Shown here: positions 1-7,879 of the stretch, one piece after another
How positions within the stretch are numbered: the stretch's first letter is position 1
Layout: each line of letters begins with the position of its first letter
DNA from: Fodinicurvata sp. EGI_FJ10296
GTDB taxonomy: Bacteria > Pseudomonadota > Alphaproteobacteria > DSM-16000 > Inquilinaceae
DNA: 64,000 nt
Assembly: GCF_040712075.1 (NCBI RefSeq)
Contig: NZ_JBFCVL010000005.1
Coordinates: 124,001 to 188,000 of the forward strand
Direction of reading: 5' to 3'
Notes under the pieces: generated by a model
Told to the model about the DNA's origin: nothing
Databases searched by the model: none
What the model saw: only the letters and a program-made list of their open reading frames with translations
Made by a program: the position numbers and the translations under genes

Positions 1-337
1 CCTGAGCGCCGGAATGTGGCTGCACATTGGCGAATGCACAGTCGAAAAGCTTGCAGGCCCGGTCGATGGCCAGACTTTCGGCGATATCGACGTACTCGCA
101 GCCGCCATAGTACCGGCGGTTCGGGTAGCCTTCGGCATATTTGTTTGTCAGGACCGTGCCCTGAGCCTCAAGGACTGCGCGCGACACGATGTTCTCGCTG
201 GCGATCAGTTCGATCTGTTCTTGCTGGCGTTTCAGCTCTTTCTGGACCGATCCGAAAATCTCCGGATCCGCTTCGGAGAGGTGGCGGCTGAAGAAACCGT
301 TATCCGCACGGGTATCAATGGCAGGTGAAGTGGTCAT
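1..337 (-). CDS. glyA: Serine hydroxymethyltransferase, N-terminal part (cut by window edge)
   Basis: The first 112 residues of a PLP enzyme that interconverts serine and glycine and supplies one-carbon units on tetrahydrofolate in the cytoplasm. The ATG lies at 337-335 on the reverse strand and the frame stays open to the left edge. Diagnostic stretches are [10 protein letters not shown] (about residues 45-54), [17 protein letters not shown] (about 66-82) and the VQPHSGAQ segment at the cut. It lies 87 nt downstream of rpiB in the same direction, an arrangement seen in many Alphaproteobacteria, so they may be cotranscribed. The catalytic lysine and the C-terminal domain are outside the window. 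Confidence 0.95.
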   Translation of the reverse strand, partial: MTTSPAIDTRADNGFFSRHLSEADPEIFGSVQKELKRQQEQIELIASENIVSRAVLEAQGTVLTNKYAEGYPNRRYYGGCEYVDIAESLAIDRACKLFDCAFANVQPHSGAQ

Positions 338-424
338 GGGGCATCCCCATTCGTTTTGTTCAAATGAAAATCGCGACGGCGCTCCGCTGGCCGACCAAAG
401 CCGGATCGGGCACGCCGACCGGGA

Positions 425-862
425 TCAGAGTTTGTCGAGTCTGCGCTGGTGGCGTCCGCCTTCGAACCCGGTATCCAGGAACGCCTCAAGGCATTCACGG
501 GCGACAGCGGGCCCGATCACCCGAGCACCCAGCGCCAAGACATTGGCGTCATTGTGCTGACGGGACAGGCGGGCCGTTGTCACATCGTGGCAAAGAGCCG
601 CACGGCAACCGGACAACCGATTGGCTGCAATGGATATCCCGATGCCCGTGCCGCACACGGCAACGCCGAAAGCGGCATCGCCTGAGGTGACCGCCTGCGC
701 TACGGCCCGGCCGAAATCCGGGTAGTCGACGCTGTCGGCGTCGTTACCGGTGCCGAGATCAATGACAGTGTGCCCTTGCTCGGTCAGGAGCGTCACCAAT
801 TCGGATTTGAGACCGAATCCGGCATGGTCGGACGCGATTGCAACCTTATGTTGCGTCGGCAT
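425..862 (-). CDS. rpiB: Ribose-5-phosphate isomerase B
   Basis: Encodes 145 aa, normal for RpiB/LacAB isomerases. It interconverts ribose 5-phosphate and ribulose 5-phosphate in the non-oxidative pentose phosphate pathway. The N-terminal IASDHAGFGLK (residues 9-19) is the family phosphate/sugar-binding signature. The VCGTGIGISIAANR segment (about 69-82) holds the catalytic cysteine and anion-binding loop. RAALCHDV and NDANVLALGARVIG follow as expected. It starts with ATG at 862 and is followed by glyA on the same strand. Distinguishing RpiB from the related allose-6-phosphate isomerase needs biochemistry, but the glyA context favours RpiB. Confidence 0.95.
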   Translation of the reverse strand: MPTQHKVAIASDHAGFGLKSELVTLLTEQGHTVIDLGTGNDADSVDYPDFGRAVAQAVTSGDAAFGVAVCGTGIGISIAANRLSGCRAALCHDVTTARLSRQHNDANVLALGARVIGPAVARECLEAFLDTGFEGGRHQRRLDKL

Positions 863-891
863 ATGGCTTTGGCTCTTTCCAGCTTTATTGG

Positions 892-910
892 CGGACGGCA
901 GGACCGTCCG
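892..910. repeat. Inverted repeat upstream of rpiB
   Basis: CGGACGG (892-898) and CCGTCCG (904-910) are perfect 7-bp arms around a 5-nt spacer, about 30 nt upstream of the rpiB start. It could be an operator or a short 5'-UTR hairpin. The rest of the gap up to 1106 shows nothing else recognisable. Confidence 0.4.
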
Positions 911-1106
911 ATCGTGAGCATGAAACTACGCGCTTGGTAGCGGCATGACAAGTGCGCCCCGCCAAGCGGCCCCAGTACCGTATCAGGCGCAGGGTCACGA
1001 CCGGGATCTTCGAAGCTGTTCAGGGACTTGTAGCCTGATGTAAAACCGACGCTACGATAGCCGCCCCATTGAGCTGATGATTTCATACCTCATGAATCTA
1101 CTCCCC

Positions 1107-1313
1107 CTAGAGGCCGTCCCACGCCGACCGGCGTGTCGGGCGGCCCCGTTTCATGACGAACGCCAACCTGGCAGTCGCAGCCGCTTCGAGCTGGGCCTGC
1201 GTGCAGGTCGCCGGACATTGAACGATGACCTCGGTCAGAGAGTCCGGATCGACCGCGGCCACCCGAATGATTGATCCGATGCGGGTAAACTCGAACAATA
1301 TTTCTCTTGCCAC
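1107..1313 (-). CDS. Small DUF6898-like protein
   Basis: A 68-residue protein starting with GTG at 1313, preceded by AAAGGA at a suitable distance. The pattern is REILFEFTRIGSIIRVAAVD, then TEVIVQCPATCTQAQLEAAATARLAFV. It matches small alphaproteobacterial proteins of the DUF6898 type: a strand-rich N-terminus followed by a helix that begins with a conserved alanine-rich segment. Function is unknown. It lies 244 nt from rpiB and is oriented the same way. The C-terminus is basic and poorly conserved in character. Family assignment is from memory of the motif pattern. Confidence 0.6.
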   Translation of the reverse strand: MAREILFEFTRIGSIIRVAAVDPDSLTEVIVQCPATCTQAQLEAAATARLAFVMKRGRPTRRSAWDGL

Positions 1314-1346
1314 CTCGTGAAATCCTTTCCGGCATCAGGTCGCCAA

Positions 1347-1374
1347 TTGTAGCGGCGCAGAACCTGCAGATAGT
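1347..1374 (+). promoter_or_regulatory. Candidate promoter for lrgAB
   Basis: TTGTAG (1347-1352) and GATAGT (1369-1374) are separated by 16 nt and lie about 155 nt upstream of the lrgA-like start. The -10 resembles the TATAGT found at the stronger rpoZ and yajC promoter candidates in this window. This is sequence resemblance only. Confidence 0.3.
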
Positions 1375-1529
1375 GCCAAACTCTCAGACAATTGCTCTGC
1401 AAAAGCAGCCGCACTGCGTGCGTGTTTGCGCATCCATCCATAACAGGCGACGATGCTTTCCTACCCATACTGGCGTTAACGGACCCTTTCCGACATTCCA
1501 CGACAGTCACGGCATTCACGAGGCAGCCC

Positions 1530-1937
1530 ATGATCGGAATCATCACCCTGTTGCTGAGTTTTCAACTGATCGGCGAAGTGGTCGTCGTTGCCCTCGGTCT
1601 GGCATTGCCGGGCCCGGTCATGGGCATGGCGCTGCTATTCCTCGGCCTCTGCCTCTGGGGGGCGGCGGATCGCGTGCTGCCGCATTCGCTCGACGAAACG
1701 GTCGGCGTTCTGCTGGGAAACCTGTCCCTGCTCTTCGTGCCAGCGGGTGTCGGCGTCGTTCTCCACCTGTCTCTGGTTCGCGAGGAATGGCTGCCTATCG
1801 TTGCGGCGCTGCTGGGCTCCACGATCCTGACGGTGGGGCTGAGCGCGCTGGCGATGTCATGGTTGCTGCAGCTCAGCGGCAACGGGACAGAATCCGGCGA
1901 AGGATCTGGCGATGCAGAATCAGGAGGTGGCGCATGA
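1530..1937 (+). CDS. LrgA/CidA family membrane protein
   Basis: Encodes 135 aa, starting at ATG 1530 behind GAGG. The first residues are MIGIITLLLSFQLIGEVVV, followed by LALPGPVMGMALLFL, the hallmark of the LrgA/CidA (UPF0299) family of holin-like proteins. Four hydrophobic segments are visible before a short glycine/serine/glutamate-rich tail. The family partners with LrgB proteins and has been linked to murein hydrolase export, cell lysis control or export of small acids. The stop overlaps the LrgB start by 4 nt (ATGA), so translation is probably coupled. A longer frame upstream lacks a credible start. Confidence 0.85.
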   Translation: MIGIITLLLSFQLIGEVVVVALGLALPGPVMGMALLFLGLCLWGAADRVLPHSLDETVGVLLGNLSLLFVPAGVGVVLHLSLVREEWLPIVAALLGSTILTVGLSALAMSWLLQLSGNGTESGEGSGDAESGGGA

Positions 1938-2665
1938 CCGCCGAGCAGCCCGACGATCTGTTCGCGCTGTGGATTTACCTTTCAGCGTCGCCGCTGCTGG
2001 GACTGACGGCAACGCTGGGTGCATACCTTGTCGGACAGCAAATTTATCTGCGCTTTGCCATGAACCCGTTGGCCAATCCGGTCTTGATCGCGGTCTGCCT
2101 GTTGGTCGGTCTGCTGATGGTATCAGACGTGGCATACGAGGATTATTTCGAGGGCGCCCAGTTCATTCATTTCCTGCTGGGTCCGGCGACCGTGGCACTG
2201 GCAATTCCCCTCTATCGCAATCTCGCCCTCATCCGAAGATCGGCGACACCTCTGGCCGTCGCGATTGTCGGCGGTTCCCTGACGGCTTCGTTGAGCGCCG
2301 TTGCGATCGCCTGGCTGCTCGGCGCAACGCGCGAGACGGTTCTGTCGCTCGCACCGAAATCGGTGACGACGCCCATTGCCATGGGCATATCGGAAAGCAT
2401 AGGTGGCCTGCCGTCTCTGACGGCCGTCATCGTAATTCTGACTGGAATATCCGGGGCGATGCTGGCGACGAGCATACTGAATATGCTGCGCATTCGAGAT
2501 TGGCGAGCCCGCGGCGTTGCCATCGGACTCGCGGCGCATGGCATCGGAACGGCCCGTGCCATTGGTGTCAACGACGTCGCAGGAGCCTTCGCCAGCCTCG
2601 CCATGGGGCTCAATGGACTGGCGACGGCGATCCTTCTGCCGCTGGTATTCAGGCTGCTGATGTGA
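1934..2665 (+). CDS. LrgB/CidB family membrane protein
   Basis: Encodes 243 aa, beginning at the overlapping ATG 1934 (GGAGG upstream). It is a multi-spanning membrane protein with family blocks FLLGPATVALAIPLYRN, LAPKSVTTPIAMGISESIGG and a C-terminal IGLAAHGIGTARAI. These are the conserved LrgB signatures. It probably forms a complex with the LrgA protein just upstream. In other bacteria such pairs control autolysis or export small metabolites. Its 3' end overlaps the convergent MarR-type gene by 17 nt. Confidence 0.9.
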   Translation: MTAEQPDDLFALWIYLSASPLLGLTATLGAYLVGQQIYLRFAMNPLANPVLIAVCLLVGLLMVSDVAYEDYFEGAQFIHFLLGPATVALAIPLYRNLALIRRSATPLAVAIVGGSLTASLSAVAIAWLLGATRETVLSLAPKSVTTPIAMGISESIGGLPSLTAVIVILTGISGAMLATSILNMLRIRDWRARGVAIGLAAHGIGTARAIGVNDVAGAFASLAMGLNGLATAILLPLVFRLLM

Positions 2666-3116
2666 CGCCGGGGTAGCCCAGCCGGCCCGACCAGAATCGC
2701 TCCAGCTTCAGCAGCGACTGATTCAATTCGTTGAGCGCTTCCGTGTTCAGGTCGACATTCGACAGTTCCGCACTCTGGCGTTCGAACATCTCGCTTATCT
2801 TCTCCCTGAGCAGGAGGCCTTTTTCAGACAGTCTGACGCGAAGCGAGCGGCGATCATGGATCGATCGCTCCTGAACGAGATACCCGTTCTCGACCATCTT
2901 CTTGACGTTATAGGAAACGTTCGAGCCGAGATAATAGCCACGGGCAGTCAATTCGCCGACGGTCAGTTCGTCCTGCCCGATGTTGTAAAGAATCAGGCTT
3001 TGCACGTTATTGATGTCATGGATACTGCCACGGTCCAGCTCAGCCTTGATAAGTTCAAGGAAGTGACGGTGCAGCCGTTCGATCAGCAGGATGCTCTGAT
3101 AGTACGGATGTTTCAC
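2649..3116 (-). CDS. MarR-family winged-helix transcriptional regulator
   Basis: About 155 aa. The frame opens with TTG at 3119, but the following GTG at 3116 is better placed behind AGGAG and is preferred. The helix-turn-helix is visible around TVGELTARGYYLGSNVSYN, followed by the wing VKKMVENGYLVQERSIHDRRSLRVRLSEKG. The N- and C-terminal helices would make the dimer interface. It resembles the alphaproteobacterial LdtR-like branch of MarR proteins; that subgroup call is tentative. It converges on lrgB with a 17-nt overlap and has a perfect palindrome about 40 nt upstream, suggesting autoregulation. Confidence 0.85.
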   Translation of the reverse strand: MKHPYYQSILLIERLHRHFLELIKAELDRGSIHDINNVQSLILYNIGQDELTVGELTARGYYLGSNVSYNVKKMVENGYLVQERSIHDRRSLRVRLSEKGLLLREKISEMFERQSAELSNVDLNTEALNELNQSLLKLERFWSGRLGYPGVTSAA

Positions 3117-3158
3117 CAAAATTCTCCTAAGATCCGGCAGACCACTGCGCGTTTTCGT

Positions 3159-3173
3159 GTGGTTTCAAACCAC
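3159..3173. promoter_or_regulatory. Palindrome, candidate MarR operator
   Basis: GTGGTTT-C-AAACCAC is a perfect 7-bp palindrome with a 1-nt centre, about 42 nt upstream of the MarR-type start. MarR dimers usually bind such near-perfect palindromes in their own promoter. Confidence 0.5.
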
Positions 3174-3197
3174 TTCGTTGATAATGACACCCTGATA

Positions 3198-3220
3198 CCC
3201 GTTCGGAGCTCATGAACGGG
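3198..3220. repeat. Second inverted repeat upstream of the marR-type gene
   Basis: CCCGTTC (3198-3204) and GAACGGG (3214-3220) are perfect 7-bp arms with a 9-nt spacer. There is no T-run on either side, so it is more likely an operator or a 5'-UTR hairpin than a terminator. The rest of the 3120-3407 gap shows nothing clear. Confidence 0.35.
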
Positions 3221-3407
3221 CCAGGCCATCGACACATCGTTAACCGATCCGTAGCGCGTACAGTTCCACAGCGGCGCTGCAATCCGGCGAATCGAATGCC
3301 CGGTCGCAATAGCTCAATACACCAACAACTGCCAGCACCGTCTCCGAACCGACTACGACCGACGCTGGGCCCCACCGTCACCGTCGTGCCTCCCTCCCAC
3401 AATGCAA

Positions 3408-4316
3408 TTATCGTGATTGCCCGTCAATCATTTGGAAGATACCGGAAAAATCGGTGTCTCCTTCGCCGCTGTTGCAGAACATCGAATAGAGCATCGCCGC
3501 CTGCGCGCCCAGACTGGTCACAGCCCCGGTTCTGGCAGCGGCGTCCTGTGACAGCCGCAAATCCTTGAGCATCATTGCGGCCGTGAATCCTGGCTGATAG
3601 TCGCGGTTGGCCGGCGATGCAGGCACCGGGCCCGGCACGGGACAATACGTCGTCAGTGACCAGCACTGGCCCGAGGCGTTCGATGCGACGTCGAACAGCT
3701 TCTGCCGGTCGAGGCCAAGCCGATCCGCCAGCGCAAAGGCTTCGACGACCGACAGCATCTGTATGCCCAGCATCATGTTGTTGCACATCTTGGCCGCCTG
3801 ACCGGTCCCGGGGCCGCCGGTGTGGACGACGTTGCGGCCCATCGCTTCGAGGATGGGGCGGGCCCGATCGACCGATTCCGGCGGGCCGCCGACCATGAAG
3901 GTCAGTGTTGCGGCCTGAGCGCCGCCAACGCCGCCGGATACCGGAGCCTCTACCATCGACAGCCCCTTGTCGGCCGCCGCCGCGGCGACGTTCCGTGACG
4001 TGTCCACGTCGATTGTGGAGCAATCGATCAGCAGTGCCTCATTCGGGGCATGCGCCAGGATGCCGTCATCGCCGGCCCCGTCCTCACCCAGGTAGACCGT
4101 GCGCACATGCTGACCGGCCGGCAGCATGGTGATGACGACCTCTGCATCCACGACGGCATCGGCCAGGCTGTTGCATTCGGTTACGCCGGTTTCCGCCGCC
4201 GCTTTGCGAAGCGGTTCGGACAGATCGTAGCCCTTCACTGTGTGACCCGCCTTGACGAGATTGGCAGCCATGGGCCCGCCCATGTTGCCAAGGCCGATAA
4301 AGCCAATGCGCGGCAT
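3408..4316 (-). CDS. mmsB: 3-hydroxyisobutyrate dehydrogenase
   Basis: Encodes 302 aa, the usual length. It oxidises 3-hydroxyisobutyrate to methylmalonate semialdehyde with NAD+ in valine breakdown. The Rossmann motif GFIGLGNMGGPMAANL lies at residues 5-20. The substrate-binding EAPVSGGVGGAQ and the segment with the catalytic lysine, GTGQAAKMCNNMML, follow. A GGAGGA ribosome-binding site precedes ATG 4316. It is the last gene of a three-gene operon after the acyl-CoA dehydrogenase and the 3-hydroxyisobutyryl-CoA hydrolase, which supports the substrate call over other beta-hydroxyacid dehydrogenases. The next enzyme of the pathway, mmsA, is not in the window. Confidence 0.93.
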   Translation of the reverse strand: MPRIGFIGLGNMGGPMAANLVKAGHTVKGYDLSEPLRKAAAETGVTECNSLADAVVDAEVVITMLPAGQHVRTVYLGEDGAGDDGILAHAPNEALLIDCSTIDVDTSRNVAAAAADKGLSMVEAPVSGGVGGAQAATLTFMVGGPPESVDRARPILEAMGRNVVHTGGPGTGQAAKMCNNMMLGIQMLSVVEAFALADRLGLDRQKLFDVASNASGQCWSLTTYCPVPGPVPASPANRDYQPGFTAAMMLKDLRLSQDAAARTGAVTSLGAQAAMLYSMFCNSGEGDTDFSGIFQMIDGQSR

Positions 4317-4368
4317 TTCTGTCCTCCCCCAGTTTCCCCGTTTGTTGACGTCCGGCCCATTCGCCCCG

Positions 4369-5451
4369 TCAGATGCTCAAATCGTTGGCGCCGAGCGGCT
4401 TGAAGTGATCCTCGACGATCTCCTTTGTGACATCGGCAAGCCGGGCCGGTGCCCATCGTGGCGACTTGTCCTTGTCGACCAGCAGGGCGCGGATCCCCTC
4501 GTAGAAATCGTGGCCGCGCATGCACCCCTGGGAAAGCCGGTATTCGATTCGGACCATTTCGTCATAGTCCATCGCCCGGCCCATACGAAGCTGGGCCAGC
4601 GTGACCGCGAGGCTGGTAGGCGACATGCGACCCAACGTCTGCAGGGTCGCGCGCGTCCAGTCCGTGTCGTGAGCGGCCAGGGCATCGAAAATCTCCTGGA
4701 CGGTATCACCGTCGAAGCAATCGTCGATTGCCGAGCGCCGTTCCGCGATCGGAGCGGGACCGGGATCCTGGCCGAACGTATCGAGCAGCGACACGACGGC
4801 CTCTTCGCCGGCATCCGCCGGAAGCGAGCCGAGCGCGGAGCGTAGGGCATCCAGGGATTCCGACGGAACATAATGGGTGCCGTAGCCCAGATACATTGCG
4901 TCCGCGGGGCCGCAACGATGACCGGTCAGCGCCAGATAGGTGCCGGTTTCCCCCGGCATCCGAGGCAGGAACCATCCACCGCCGACATCGGGAAACAAGC
5001 CGATGCCTGTTTCCGGCATCGCGAACAGCGTCCGTTCGGTGATGACGCGAATGAGGCCGTGGAACGACAGGCCCAGTCCGCCTCCCATGGATATGCCGTC
5101 GACGATCGCGATATAGGGTTTCGTGCAGTGATGGATCGCGCGGTTGAGGTTGTATTCTTCCCTGAAAAAATCCGCCGTCATCGTGCCGGGATCGCTCACC
5201 GACCCCTCGCCGCCCGCTTTGATGGCGATTCCGGCATCGTAGACTGCCCGGACATCGCCGCCGGCACAGAAGGCGCGATCGCCCTCACCGCTGACGACGA
5301 TCGCCGCAACCTCCGGATCCTCCTGCTGTTTGCCCAGCCAGGGCCCGAGTTCGCGGATCATGTCGAGGCTCAGGGCATTCAGCGCCTTTGGCCGTGCGAG
5401 CACGGCTTCGCCGACGGCGCCGTACCGACCGAAATGGATTTCGCTGCTCAT
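4369..5451 (-). CDS. 3-hydroxyisobutyryl-CoA hydrolase (enoyl-CoA hydratase superfamily)
   Basis: Encodes 360 aa, longer than a plain enoyl-CoA hydratase (about 260) and right for the HIBCH subgroup. It releases CoA from 3-hydroxyisobutyryl-CoA in valine catabolism. Crotonase-fold motifs seen are GDRAFCAGGDVRAVYDAG (about residues 57-74, oxyanion hole), DGISMGGGLGLSFHG and PETGIGLFPDVGGGWFLPRM with the catalytic glutamate. AGGAACG precedes ATG 5451. It lies 12 nt downstream of the acyl-CoA dehydrogenase and 52 nt upstream of mmsB. Confidence 0.9.
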   Translation of the reverse strand: MSSEIHFGRYGAVGEAVLARPKALNALSLDMIRELGPWLGKQQEDPEVAAIVVSGEGDRAFCAGGDVRAVYDAGIAIKAGGEGSVSDPGTMTADFFREEYNLNRAIHHCTKPYIAIVDGISMGGGLGLSFHGLIRVITERTLFAMPETGIGLFPDVGGGWFLPRMPGETGTYLALTGHRCGPADAMYLGYGTHYVPSESLDALRSALGSLPADAGEEAVVSLLDTFGQDPGPAPIAERRSAIDDCFDGDTVQEIFDALAAHDTDWTRATLQTLGRMSPTSLAVTLAQLRMGRAMDYDEMVRIEYRLSQGCMRGHDFYEGIRALLVDKDKSPRWAPARLADVTKEIVEDHFKPLGANDLSI

Positions 5452-5462
5452 CGTTCCTTTTC

Positions 5463-6605
5463 CTAAAGATCGTCCAGCATCTTGCGGGCGATGATCAACC
5501 GCATGATCTCGTTGGTGCCTTCAAGAATGCGATGAACCCGCAGGTCCCGAAAATACCTTTCGATGGGATATTCGGACACATATCCGTAGCCACCGTGGAT
5601 CTGCAACGCCTCGTCCGCTATGCGGAATCCGGCATCGCTGGCGAACCTTTTCGCCATGGCGCAGTGGCGGGTCCGGTCGGGGTCTTCCGTGTCAAGGGAT
5701 CGGGCCGCGCGATGGACCAGCAGGCGGGCCGCATCGAGATCGGTGGCCATGTCGGCCAGTTTGAACTGAAGCGACTGGAACGACGCTATCGGCTGGCCGA
5801 ACTGACGCCGCTCCAGCGCATATCGGCGCGCCGCATCCAGGCACGCCCGCGCGCCGCCGAGCGAACACGAAGCTATGTTGACCCGGCCGCCATCGAGCGC
5901 CTTCATTGCGAAGCGAAATCCGTCCCCATCGATCCCCAGTCGATTGCCCGCCGGGATCCGGCAGCCGTCGAAGATCACCGCCGTCGTCGGCTGACTGTTC
6001 CACCCCAGCTTGCGCTCTTTCTTGCCGAACGACAGTCCCGGCGTCCCCTTTTCGACCAGAAATGCCGAGATGCCGCCAGCGCCTTCGCCGCCGGTCCGGG
6101 CCATCACGACGTAGACGTCCGATCGCGATCCGCCGGAAATGAAAACCTTGGTGCCATCCAGCACATAGTCCGCGCCATCGGCGCGGGCAGTCGTCCGCAG
6201 CGAGGCGGCATCGGACCCGGCCCCCGGTTCGGTCAGACAGTAGCTGGCAAAACGATTCATCGTCAGAAGCGGGCCGAGGAACTCATCGTGCTGTGCCTCG
6301 CTTCCGAAACAGTCGATCATCCAGCAGACCATGTTGTGAATGGAGATATAGGCGGCCGTCGACACGCAGCCGGCGGAAAGCTCCTCGAAGATGATCGCCG
6401 CGTCGAGCCTGTCCAGCCCCGCGCCGCCGACTTTCTCCCGGCAATAGATACCGGCAAAGCCCAGGGTTGCCGCCTCGCGAAGGCATTCTTCGGGAAAGAC
6501 CGACCGCCGGTCCCACTCCGCCGCGAAGGGAGCCATGCGATCCCGCGCAAATCCACGGGCCACGGTCTGAAACGCCAGTTGATCGTCGCTCGGCCGGAAA
6601 TCCAT
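5463..6605 (-). CDS. Acyl-CoA dehydrogenase, probably isobutyryl-CoA dehydrogenase
   Basis: About 380 aa from ATG 6605, which follows GGGGGGAAAA; an in-frame ATG at 6644 would add 13 poorly conserved residues. It is a FAD enzyme that passes electrons to ETF. Motifs include YCLTEPGAGSDAASL (substrate/FAD loop), KVFISGG and the C-terminal IHGGYGYVSEYPIERYFRD. RILEGTNEIMR supplies the catalytic glutamate (about E362), the position used by isobutyryl-CoA dehydrogenases. The two valine-pathway genes that follow it in the operon make isobutyryl-CoA the likely substrate. It is divergent from hemB. Confidence 0.88.
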   Translation of the reverse strand: MDFRPSDDQLAFQTVARGFARDRMAPFAAEWDRRSVFPEECLREAATLGFAGIYCREKVGGAGLDRLDAAIIFEELSAGCVSTAAYISIHNMVCWMIDCFGSEAQHDEFLGPLLTMNRFASYCLTEPGAGSDAASLRTTARADGADYVLDGTKVFISGGSRSDVYVVMARTGGEGAGGISAFLVEKGTPGLSFGKKERKLGWNSQPTTAVIFDGCRIPAGNRLGIDGDGFRFAMKALDGGRVNIASCSLGGARACLDAARRYALERRQFGQPIASFQSLQFKLADMATDLDAARLLVHRAARSLDTEDPDRTRHCAMAKRFASDAGFRIADEALQIHGGYGYVSEYPIERYFRDLRVHRILEGTNEIMRLIIARKMLDDL

Positions 6606-6651
6606 GTCGGCTTTTCCCCCCATTCTGCCGTCCTGCCACGCCACACGCTGC

Positions 6652-6669
6652 TCCGCCCATCTTGGCGGA
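6652..6669. repeat. Inverted repeat in the acyl-CoA dehydrogenase/hemB divergent gap
   Basis: TCCGCC (6652-6657) and GGCGGA (6664-6669) are perfect 6-bp arms with a 6-nt spacer, about 50 nt upstream of the valine-operon start. It could be the operator of a branched-chain amino acid regulator. No regulator gene is adjacent. Confidence 0.3.
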
Positions 6670-6778
6670 ACGGGTTAGCCCATTGCGACGGCCCGTTCGC
6701 GGCCCTATGGTGGCAGTGTTTCGCCGCCATGGCGACATCAGTAATGGCTGAAAGTACGAAAGGCTTCGACCCCCACTC

Positions 6779-7831
6779 ATGACTCGTTCTGTACCCGGTT
6801 CGTCATCCGCCCGTTCCACTGCCCATTCGTCGGTCGGCACCTTTCCGGCGACGCGTCTGCGCCGCAACCGTTCGAATGACTGGACCCGGCGTCTCGTTCG
6901 GGAGCACGAAGTCACGGCGTCCTGCCTCGTACTTCCGCTGTTCGTTGTCGAGGGCGAGAACGTGACCCAGCCAATCGATTCAATGCCCGGCGTCTTTCGC
7001 TACAGCATCGACCGCTTGACCGAAGTCGTCGACGAAGCGCGTGCGCTCGGGATTCCATCGGTTGCCCTGTTTCCCTCGGTCGACGACGCCCTGCGCACCG
7101 ACGATGCCCGGGAATCATGGAACCCGGACAACCTCGTCTGTCGGGCGATCAAGCGTCTGAAATCCGCGGTACCCGGCATCGGGGTGATCACGGACGTCGC
7201 CCTGGACCCCTATACCACTCATGGCCACGATGGATTTCTTCGGGATGGCCGGATCGTCAATGACGAGACGGTCGAGGCCCTGACGCATCAGGCACTCGCA
7301 CATGCCGCAGCGGGCGTCGACATCGTCGCGCCGTCGGACATGATGGATGGTCGGGTCGCCGCCATTCGTGACGCCCTGGACCGTGCGGGCCATGACGGTG
7401 TCGGCATCGTCTCATACGCGGCCAAATACGCGTCGGGCTTCTATGGGCCGTTTCGCGACGCCGTAGGCTCGGGCAAGCGGCTGTCGGGTGACAAGAACAC
7501 CTATCAGATGGACCCGGCCAACAGCGACGAAGCGATGCGCGAGATCGAGATGGACCTCAAGGAAGGGGCCGACATGATCATCGTCAAGCCCGGTTTGCCA
7601 TACCTGGATATCGTAAGGCGGGCCAAGGATACGTTTGGCGTGCCGATGATCGCATATCACGTCAGTGGCGAGTACGCGATGCTTCGCGCCGCCGCCGCCA
7701 ATGGCTGGCTCGATTACGAGCAGTGCCTGATGGAAACCCTGATGGGGTTCAGGCGGGCCGGATGCGACGCCGTCATCACATATGGTGCGCTGGATGCCGC
7801 CCGGCTGATCAAGCGGCAAGGCCGAAAATAG
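6779..7831 (+). CDS. hemB: Delta-aminolevulinic acid dehydratase (porphobilinogen synthase)
   Basis: Encodes 350 aa. It condenses two aminolevulinate molecules into porphobilinogen, the second common step of haem and corrin synthesis. The two active-site lysines sit in SYAAKYASGFYGPFRDA and DMIIVKPGLPYLDIV. The metal-site segment reads DVALDPYTTHGHDGF, with aspartates in place of the three cysteines of zinc-dependent enzymes, so this is the magnesium/potassium-type enzyme common in Alphaproteobacteria. The Ser/Thr-rich first 25 residues precede the RLRRNR segment usual for the family. The ribosome-binding site before ATG 6779 is weak, so the exact start is less sure. Confidence 0.95.
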   Translation: MTRSVPGSSSARSTAHSSVGTFPATRLRRNRSNDWTRRLVREHEVTASCLVLPLFVVEGENVTQPIDSMPGVFRYSIDRLTEVVDEARALGIPSVALFPSVDDALRTDDARESWNPDNLVCRAIKRLKSAVPGIGVITDVALDPYTTHGHDGFLRDGRIVNDETVEALTHQALAHAAAGVDIVAPSDMMDGRVAAIRDALDRAGHDGVGIVSYAAKYASGFYGPFRDAVGSGKRLSGDKNTYQMDPANSDEAMREIEMDLKEGADMIIVKPGLPYLDIVRRAKDTFGVPMIAYHVSGEYAMLRAAAANGWLDYEQCLMETLMGFRRAGCDAVITYGALDAARLIKRQGRK

Positions 7832-7879
7832 CCCAGGCGAGCACTAGTCAGACGGTCACCATCCAACTATAAAAAAGCC

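Noticed and set aside
1235-1546. 103-codon minus-strand frame upstream of lrgA
   Set aside because: It overlaps the better supported small DUF6898-like gene, has no conserved pattern and covers the lrgA promoter region.
5388-6782. 464-codon + strand frame over the acyl-CoA dehydrogenase
   Set aside because: Antisense to a gene with full catalytic motifs; its composition is Arg/Gly/Pro-rich as expected from GC-rich shadow frames.
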